Assembly (NCBI GenBank): GCA_903876615.1
Contig: CAIRAS010000531.1
Coordinates: 1-9,920, forward strand
Direction of reading: 5' to 3'
DNA: 9,920 nt
DNA from: an uncultured Holophagaceae bacterium
Lineage (GTDB): Bacteria; Acidobacteriota; Holophagae; Holophagales; Holophagaceae
Below, one piece after another: positions 6,601 through 9,920 of this stretch. Position 1 is the stretch's first letter. The number at the start of each line of letters is the position of its first letter. The translations under genes were made by a program, and so were the position numbers. Under the pieces are notes generated by a model that was not told the origin of the DNA, did no database searches, and worked only from the letters and a program-made list of their open reading frames with translations.

Positions 6601-7719
6601 AACCTCTGTTCGCAGGGCCGTGACGGTGCACTCTGTGGGCCCGTAGCCGTTGACCATGCGGCGGCCCCGGGCCCAGCGGTCCGCGAGGTCCAGGGGCAGG
6701 GCCTCGCCGCCGACGTAGAGGAGCTTCAGGTCCGGCAGTGCAGTCTCCGGATCCTCGCAGCCCGTAGCCCTCAGGAGGGTGGGCGGGGGGCAGAATACCG
6801 TGAGCCGCTCTCGCTGCAGCCAGGGGATGAGGTCCGGCCCCAGCCGCGCGGTGCTGTCGTCCATGACCACCACCGTGGCGCCTGCGGCCAGGGCGAGCCA
6901 GATCTCCTCCACGGAGGAGTCGTAAGCGGCGGCGGAGCCCTGACCCACTCGGTCGCTGGGGCCGAGGCCGAATTCCTGGAGGTCCCCACCCACAAGGCTG
7001 ACCACGCCCGCGTGCTCGATCATCACGCCCTTGGGCTGGCCGGTGGTGCCGGAAGTGTAGATGAGGTAGGCGAGGCTCTGCGGCGTCTGCCAGGGCGCGG
7101 GGAGCAGCGGCTCCTCCGGTGAGGGTTCGGCCAGGACTGCCGCCAGGTCGAGCACCGGGCCGGCCCCGGTGTACAGGCGCCGGAGGCGGGCCAGCCCCTC
7201 CGCATCGGTGAGGATGGCTGCGGGCGCGGCATCGGCGAGGATGGCCCGAACCTGCTCGTCAGGGAAGGTGGGCTCGATGCAGGTGTAGGCGCCGCCTGCC
7301 TGGAGGGCGCCCAGTTGAGCCATGTAGAGGTACTCGGTGCTGCGCGCCAAGTGGATCGCCACGATGGCGTCCTCGCCCAAGCGGGGACGGAGCCGGTGGG
7401 CGAGGGCCCCACTTCCGCGCGCCAGCTCCGCGTAGGTGAGGGTGCGGCGCTCGGGCCGGGCCGGGCCGGGTGGGACATCCACGGCCAGCGCGTCGGGCCA
7501 GCGGGCTGCAGCGGCCTCGAAGAAGCCCTGCAGCAGCTGCGGCGGTTCAGGGAATAGGCGGTTCAGGGAGGGCTCCGGGAGGGCTCCGGGAGGGAGGACA
7601 GGCAGGGCTCTTGGAGAAGGGCGCTCAGGCTTGGAAAGAGCCCCCATCTTGGCACGGCAGGCGGACGGGCTCTCTGTATCGAGGCTGTGCTGACCTTTTC
7701 GAGGTATGACCCTGCCCAT
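3595..7719 (-). CDS. Pls/PosA-type single-module nonribosomal peptide synthetase (1374 aa)
   Basis: Membrane-bound synthetase that probably activates one amino acid as AMP-ester, loads it on its own carrier domain and polymerises it. Adenylation domain, about 60-560: A1 LTYAEL (94-99), A3 YTSGTTGQPKG (221-231), A5 NGYGPTE (357-363), A7 YRTGDL (440-445), A8 GRIDSQVKLRGYRIE (458-472), A10 GKLDR (549-553). Carrier domain, about 567-645: DLGGDSL with Ser608 for phosphopantetheine. Then three copies of a membrane-helix pair plus a beta-helix-like (LbH) domain: helices near 673-738, 912-980 and 1157-1215, LbH parts near 783-890, 1024-1125 and 1263-1360. There is no condensation or thioesterase domain. 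This is the layout of poly-epsilon-lysine synthetase (about 1,300 aa) and poly-ornithine synthetase PosA, whose C-terminal domains form the isopeptide bonds. The start is uncertain: neither ATG at 7719 nor Met25 (7645-7647) has a good ribosome binding site, and an in-frame TAG excludes anything further upstream. No product can be named from sequence. Confidence 0.93.
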   Translation of the reverse strand: MGRVIPRKGQHSLDTESPSACRAKMGALSKPERPSPRALPVLPPGALPEPSLNRLFPEPPQLLQGFFEAAAARWPDALAVDVPPGPARPERRTLTYAELARGSGALAHRLRPRLGEDAIVAIHLARSTEYLYMAQLGALQAGGAYTCIEPTFPDEQVRAILADAAPAAILTDAEGLARLRRLYTGAGPVLDLAAVLAEPSPEEPLLPAPWQTPQSLAYLIYTSGTTGQPKGVMIEHAGVVSLVGGDLQEFGLGPSDRVGQGSAAAYDSSVEEIWLALAAGATVVVMDDSTARLGPDLIPWLQRERLTVFCPPPTLLRATGCEDPETALPDLKLLYVGGEALPLDLADRWARGRRMVNGYGPTECTVTALRTEVVSGQPVTIGGPIPGLRAWVLDAELREVPEGEPGELCLGGLGLARGYRHQPEVTAQKFLEHPEFGRIYRTGDLVHCAPDGAHHYHGRIDSQVKLRGYRIELEAIETRLAAHPGIRAAACTVQGEGGRQTLVAFVVPVSAADVPSAAALKGWVGLGLPAYMVPAQVGLLEALPTTVGGKLDRERLPPLRADEGPTSAETRARTLLETAVTRAFREALNLLGDPPLHADFFNDLGGDSLGAALTVSLLREDPGTAALTVRDLYEAPTIAGLVQRVPATAAPLAEAAWGPTQPPAPIPHPALALGLQTLWLLGALVLGAPLLYAAIFQTVPALAHRLGILPLVFLAPLVSALGLGLYTAAALAFAVLVKRLLIGRYRALRAPVWGGFYIRNWMVQRAVGLIPWPLLSGTELQCVALRALGARIGRRVHIHRGVNLLQGGWDLLTLGDDATLGQDAALRLVDLESRHLLVGPITLGAGATVEVRASLDPDTTMGEGACLSALSFLRMGDRVPAGELWHGTPAAPAGAAPGAPAVTATLTPFGYGWRLLALRLALGAALALPADLLIVALAWSHGWPRDRALDTYSSLSVASTLVALVLAVPLTLAVQALLARALGPVQPGVVSRWSPAYLRVWLKPGLVDTAGEWLSGTLFWPVWLRLAGMRLGPGCEISTILDVVPELVEIGPETFFADGIYLGGPRVSRGAVTLGRVRLGGNTFLGNHAVIGPGQSLPDDVLLGVCTVADPDCIRAGTSWFGHPPFELPRREVVAMDRSLTHDPSTLRYLTRLFWELLRFSLPVAPGLAFFAWATAVTAAHASLGPAAFFGLALPLLSLASALPFVLAVLVLKWLLLGRVRPGLHPFWSCWCSRWDFLYVAWSMYARPLLATLEGTLWLTWYLRAMGLRVGHGAVLGPGFAQVVDPDMIIIGDGATVQAMFQAHTFEDRVLKIDYVDIQEGATLGFGTVPLYGAVVGAHASVAPHSVIMKRERLPAGGAYEGAPTRQRPGGPDR
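7566..7594. repeat. 11-bp tandem repeat inside the synthetase N-terminus
   Basis: GGGAGGGCTCC occurs at 7566-7576 and again at 7577-7587, followed by a partial copy GGGAGGG (7588-7594), about 2.6 units. It encodes part of the proline-rich linker (residues 42-52) before the adenylation domain. Since 11 is not a multiple of three, gain or loss of one unit would shift the reading frame. Confidence 0.85.
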
Positions 7720-7757
7720 CGTGCGGCCCGCCCGCTAGGGCGTTGAAACCTTTACCC

Positions 7758-7785
7758 TCAAGTTCCGGGCGGCATCTTCCGATAG
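7758..7785 (+). promoter_or_regulatory. Possible sigma-28 (FliA) promoter
   Basis: TCAAGTTC (7758-7765), a 12-base spacer and TCCGATAG (7778-7785) match the flagellar sigma-28 consensus TAAAGTTT-N11-GCCGATAA at six of eight positions in each box, with a spacer one base longer. It lies about 50 bases ahead of the start codon of the 66-aa protein, a sensible distance. The same bases are also upstream of the divergent synthetase gene, on the other strand. Called by eye against the consensus. Confidence 0.4.
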
Positions 7786-7835
7786 ACCTATTGTGGAGGG
7801 ACTATGCTGTCCCCCCGGGCATCACGGAGGGTGCG

Positions 7836-8036
7836 ATGACTTCGATCCAGGGCGTGCAGACCGCTCCAGCCTACTCCGCCCCGGTCGTGAAGCCGCCGCC
7901 GCCACCGCCTGCGGTTGCACCCAAAGCCGAGATCCAGGAAACCAAGCAGGACGAGCGCCAGGAAGCCAGCGCCGGTCGCCAGGAGACGAGCGAGCTGCAG
8001 GGTGGCACTGGTCGGCTGTTCAACGCCACAGCCTGA
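7836..8036 (+). CDS. Small proline-rich protein of unknown function (66 aa)
   Basis: Not recognised as any named family. The ATG at 7836 has GGAGG five bases upstream (7826-7830), which favours it over an in-frame TTG at 7743 that would add 31 residues. The protein has three parts: a short N-terminus, a Pro/Ala/Val linker with six prolines in a row (20-25), and a charged Gln/Glu/Lys/Arg stretch (30-52) that ends in GGTGRLFNATA. It has no membrane helix, signal peptide or cysteine and is probably mostly disordered. The possible sigma-28 promoter before it hints at co-expression with motility genes. The 3' end lies 10 bases from the end of the convergent lipoprotein gene. Codon use and GC content match the neighbours, so it looks like a real gene rather than chance. 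Confidence 0.65.
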   Translation: MTSIQGVQTAPAYSAPVVKPPPPPPAVAPKAEIQETKQDERQEASAGRQETSELQGGTGRLFNATA

Positions 8037-8038
8037 GC

Positions 8039-8079
8039 CTCGCCCCTCAGCGGGGACTGCCTCCGGGGCAGGGGGCGAG
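8039..8079. terminator. Weak hairpin at convergent gene ends
   Basis: CTCGCCCC (8039-8046) and GGGGCGAG (8072-8079) are perfect 8-bp arms around a 25-base loop that itself contains a CCCC/GGGG pairing option. It sits between the stop of the 66-aa gene and the last codons of the lipoprotein gene. There is no T-tract, so a terminator role is only suggested by position. Confidence 0.3.
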
Positions 8080-8706
8080 CAGCTGCCGGATGCGTCCCTC
8101 GGCGGTGTCCCGGGGTCCCTCTGGCGCCCCCTTGTCCGCTGCGGGGAAGAGGCCGCTGCCGGACCAGAGCGTGCGCTGGTCGGTCCGGGCGAGCAGCTTG
8201 ACGATCACCGTCGCTTCTCCGCTGGGTGAGGCCCCATAGCCCGGCTCGGGTCGGTTTCCCGCCGCCCGGGCGCCCTCAGGTCCGCGCCCCTCGCCACCCT
8301 TGCCGCCACCGGGGCCTCCGCTCCGCTTGTCATGCCCCTTCTTGCCGGACCCGCCCCCCGGGCCACCCTCCCGGGAGCGCTCGGGTACCGCCACGATGAC
8401 CTCCAGCCAGAGGTCGGCCTGCTCCGGTTCCACCAGGCGGAAGCCCTTGGCCTGCAGCTCCCGGATGGCCGCCGCCCGGTAGTCCGGGGCCGGGACGGTC
8501 CGCTGCCCCTCGATGATCCAGGCCAGGTCCCGCCGGGGATCCAGCGCGATGCGGCGGAGGTGCTCGAGCTCCACCCCCGGGGCTCGCTCGTAGGCGAAGG
8601 TCGGACCCTGGGTGCAGGCCGTCTGCAGTCCGCCCAGCAGCAGCAGGCCGCCGAGGAGGATGGCCGCGGGGCGCACCGGGCAAGAGCGGCTGGGTGGTTC
8701 CGGCAT
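8047..8706 (-). CDS. DUF4136-like lipoprotein with Gly/Lys-rich insert (219 aa)
   Basis: Predicted envelope lipoprotein. Arg-containing N-terminus, hydrophobic segment 13-29 and a lipobox-like end LQTAC put the lipidated cysteine at residue 31; Gln at -3 is unusual but the rest fits. The mature protein begins TFAYERAPGVEL, then has AIRELQAKGF (80-89) and ADLWLEV (97-103), and later GEATVIVKLLARTDQRTLWSG (163-183). This order (FxY start, AIxxxLxxKG, ADLxV, then an IxLxDxxxxxLWxG strand) is that of DUF4136 domains, whose function is unknown. Between the halves, residues 109-162 form a low-complexity Gly/Lys/Arg/Pro-rich insert that the family normally lacks. The ATG at 8706 is preceded by AAAGGAGC, which favours it over an upstream in-frame ATG at 8754. 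It is divergent from the gene at 8825. Family assignment is by pattern and moderately sure. Confidence 0.8.
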   Translation of the reverse strand: MPEPPSRSCPVRPAAILLGGLLLLGGLQTACTQGPTFAYERAPGVELEHLRRIALDPRRDLAWIIEGQRTVPAPDYRAAAIRELQAKGFRLVEPEQADLWLEVIVAVPERSREGGPGGGSGKKGHDKRSGGPGGGKGGEGRGPEGARAAGNRPEPGYGASPSGEATVIVKLLARTDQRTLWSGSGLFPAADKGAPEGPRDTAEGRIRQLLAPCPGGSPR

Positions 8707-8749
8707 AGGGGTTGCTCCTTTGGGTCCCAGGGCGGAGGACTGCCCGGTC

Positions 8750-8779
8750 GGCATCCCTGTCCCTTCTCATCAGGATGCC
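8750..8779. promoter_or_regulatory. Inverted repeat in divergent intergenic region
   Basis: GGCATCC (8750-8756) and GGATGCC (8773-8779) are perfect 7-base inverted arms separated by 16 bases, in the 118-base gap that must hold the promoters of the divergent lipoprotein and 167-aa genes. It could be an operator for both or an RNA hairpin in a leader. No clear -35/-10 pair was found here. Confidence 0.3.
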
Positions 8780-8824
8780 CGCAGCACGGCCAAGGTTCAC
8801 CCCGCCTGTCATCTGGGAGTTTTC

Positions 8825-9328
8825 ATGGACATCACCTCGCTCAGCTCCAGCACCCCCCAGACCCTCGGCACCCAGCTGCTGCAGCAGCTGCAGGCCATGG
8901 GGACCGGTACCGAGGACAGCAGCAGTCTGGCCACCCTGTTGGGGGACAACCTGACCCTCTCGCCGGCCGCCAAGCAGCTGGCCAAGGCTCCCGCTGCGGT
9001 CACCCAGGCCATGACCGACCTGCTGTCCACCCAGAAGGACGTCAGCGGGGATCTGGCCCAGCTGAAGACCTGGTTCCAGCAGAACCCCCAGAGTCTGGCG
9101 GGCATTGTCAGCAGCCTCCAGGGCGGCACCAGCACCTACAGCGCTTCCTCCGCCCTGGGCTCGAACAGCGCTCTGGTGGGCTCGCTCCTGAGTGGCAAGA
9201 ACAGCGGCGCCATGACGGGCCAGTTGCTAAACCTCTTGTTGGGCCACTCGGGCAGCCAGGACCCGCTCCTGGCCTCCCTGGGGGACAGCAGCAGCACGGA
9301 CGGCAGCGGGAGCGGCCTCTTCGGCTGA
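8825..9328 (+). CDS. Ser/Leu/Gly-rich protein of unknown function (167 aa)
   Basis: Not recognised as a named family. GGGAG lies six bases before the ATG at 8825, which fits better than in-frame starts further upstream that would overlap the divergent lipoprotein gene. The first ~30 residues are Ser/Thr/Gln-rich (MDITSLSSS, then LLQQLQ), a central helical part (about 44-98) starts with TLSPAAKQLAK and carries the only tryptophan (Trp83), and the last 70 residues are Ser/Gly/Leu-rich with a repeated LLxG pattern, ending in GSGSGLFG. There is no cysteine, signal peptide or membrane helix. The opening and the LSPAA motif vaguely resemble small motility-associated or flagellar export proteins, but this is weak. 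A leaderless secreted substrate or structural protein is also possible. Confidence 0.75.
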   Translation: MDITSLSSSTPQTLGTQLLQQLQAMGTGTEDSSSLATLLGDNLTLSPAAKQLAKAPAAVTQAMTDLLSTQKDVSGDLAQLKTWFQQNPQSLAGIVSSLQGGTSTYSASSALGSNSALVGSLLSGKNSGAMTGQLLNLLLGHSGSQDPLLASLGDSSSTDGSGSGLFG

Positions 9329-9351
9329 GGGCCGGGTTCTTCCGTTCAGCC
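9323..9351 (+). terminator. Possible hairpin at the end of the 167-aa gene
   Basis: GGCTGA (9323-9328, including the stop codon) pairs with TCAGCC (9346-9351), and CGG/CCG can pair inside. No T-tract follows, so this is a weak candidate for a transcript end. Confidence 0.3.
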
Positions 9352-9433
9352 ACGGGTGCCTGCAGTTCATCCGGAGCCACCGGCTGTTCCCAGCGGAAAG
9401 CGAAGGCGCGCCCGGCGACTGCCGATGGTGAGA

Positions 9434-9453
9434 GGGAAGCAAAATGGCTTCCC
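9434..9453 (+). promoter_or_regulatory. Hairpin in the leader of the Ig-like lipoprotein gene
   Basis: GGGAAGC (9434-9440) and GCTTCCC (9447-9453) form a perfect 7-bp stem with the 6-base loop AAAATG. It ends ten bases before the AGGAGG ribosome binding site of the gene at 9474, so it could influence translation or mark the end of the preceding transcript. It does not mask the binding site itself. Confidence 0.4.
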
Positions 9454-9473
9454 CCACCTCGACAGGAGGATCG

Positions 9474-9920
9474 ATGCTCCCCAGCCCTGCTGCCCCGTCT
9501 CCCGCGAACCGCCCCCAGTCCGCCCTCATCCTGGCTGTCTCAGCCGGCCTCCTCGCCCTGCTCTTCGCCTGCGGCGGCGCGAGCGCCGCTGCGAACAGCA
9601 CCGCCAGCGGGACGCCCCCTGTCACCAGCATCACCGCCCCCTCGAGCGTCACGGGAAGCCAGGCAGGCTATGCGGCCTCGGTGCCCACGCAGACCGGCTG
9701 CACCTACACCTGGACGGTGACCAACGGCACCGTCATGGTGGGGGCCGCCACGGACAGCATCGCCTTCACACCCGGCGCTACCGGCACCGTCACGCTGAGC
9801 TGCAAGGTCACCAGCGGCACGGGTGCCTCCGCCACGGGGACGGCCACGGCAGCCATCATCCCCGCCACGGCGCCACCCTTCAACCTGGACCAGTGCCTCT
9901 CCGATGGCGCCCAGAGCACC
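9474..9920 (+). CDS. Ig/PKD-like-domain lipoprotein, N-terminal part (partial, 149 aa seen)
   Basis: The open frame runs off the right edge of the window, so only the N-terminus is present. The ATG at 9474 follows AGGAGG (9464-9469) by four bases. A hydrophobic segment (17-32) leads to the lipobox LFAC, which makes Cys33 the probable lipidated residue, followed by GG and a Ser/Thr/Ala-rich linker. From about residue 50 to 130 lies a beta-rich, Thr/Gly-rich repeat: SITAPSSVTGSQ, then TYTWTVTNGTV, DSIAFTPGATGTVTLSC and a closing GTATAAI, the pattern of an Ig- or PKD-like surface domain. Cys76 and Cys109 could form its disulfide. A different region begins near residue 133 (PPFNLDQCLSDGAQ). It is likely exposed on the cell surface or in the periplasm. 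Role unknown; adhesion or a scaffold for a further C-terminal domain is plausible. Confidence 0.85.
   Translation, partial: MLPSPAAPSPANRPQSALILAVSAGLLALLFACGGASAAANSTASGTPPVTSITAPSSVTGSQAGYAASVPTQTGCTYTWTVTNGTVMVGAATDSIAFTPGATGTVTLSCKVTSGTGASATGTATAAIIPATAPPFNLDQCLSDGAQST

Noticed and set aside
5608..7122. Long plus-strand open frame (504 codons)
   Set aside because: It is antisense to the synthetase gene, whose adenylation and carrier motifs are unmistakable; the frame is open because of high GC content and its product is low-complexity Gly/Gln/Arg.
9340..9473. Riboswitch-like leader (GGAAAGC and GCCGATGG elements recall the cyclic-di-GMP GEMM motif; CCGGAGC recalls cobalamin switches)
   Set aside because: The GNRA-capped first hairpin and the AAACC element of GEMM are missing, and the cobalamin core boxes do not line up. 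Only a short hairpin at 9434-9453 is supported.
8332..9720. Long plus-strand open frame (462 codons)
   Set aside because: It overlaps a lipoprotein gene on the other strand, the 167-aa gene and the Ig-like lipoprotein gene, each of which has a good ribosome binding site and sensible protein features.

Overview
The window is GC-rich bacterial chromosome with compact genes, strong AGGAGG-type ribosome binding sites and occasional TTG starts. The mix of genes suggests an Acidobacteriota relative of the Geothrix/Holophaga group: a bacteriohemerythrin, an HU protein with a lysine/alanine tail, a long Pls/PosA-type synthetase and a lipoprotein carrying an Ig/PKD-like repeat. This placement rests on general resemblance, not on a search, and is tentative.

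Layout, left to right. Bases 1-105 hold an inverted repeat built from short CAGATG-type units. Next come a minus-strand bacteriohemerythrin (106-504) and a minus-strand HU protein (778-1092), separated by a strong hairpin terminator at 726-757. Across an AT-richer divergent region (1093-1387) lie a plus-strand MFS transporter (1388-2584) and a plus-strand metallo-beta-lactamase-fold hydrolase (2661-3581). These converge on the dominant gene of the window, a 4.1-kb minus-strand gene (3595-7719). It encodes a membrane-bound, single-module nonribosomal peptide synthetase of the Pls/PosA type: adenylation domain, carrier domain, then three repeats of a two-helix membrane segment plus a left-handed beta-helix-like domain. 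It has no condensation or thioesterase domain. Known relatives make homopolymers of basic amino acids such as poly-lysine and poly-ornithine.

Divergent from the synthetase is a short proline-rich protein (7836-8036) behind a sequence resembling a sigma-28 (FliA) promoter. A minus-strand lipoprotein of probable DUF4136 type with a glycine/lysine-rich insert (8047-8706) converges on it. The right end has a Ser/Leu/Gly-rich protein of unknown family (8825-9328) and the start of an Ig-like-domain lipoprotein (9474 to beyond 9920).

How they fit together: the synthetase is the most interesting element and probably makes a small cationic homopolymer at the inner membrane. The neighbouring hydrolase and transporter could serve it, but they are convergent with it and share no operon, so this link is only a possibility. 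The rest looks like housekeeping (HU, hemerythrin) and cell-surface or motility-linked accessory genes. No rRNA, tRNA, CRISPR array, insertion sequence or phage gene was seen.
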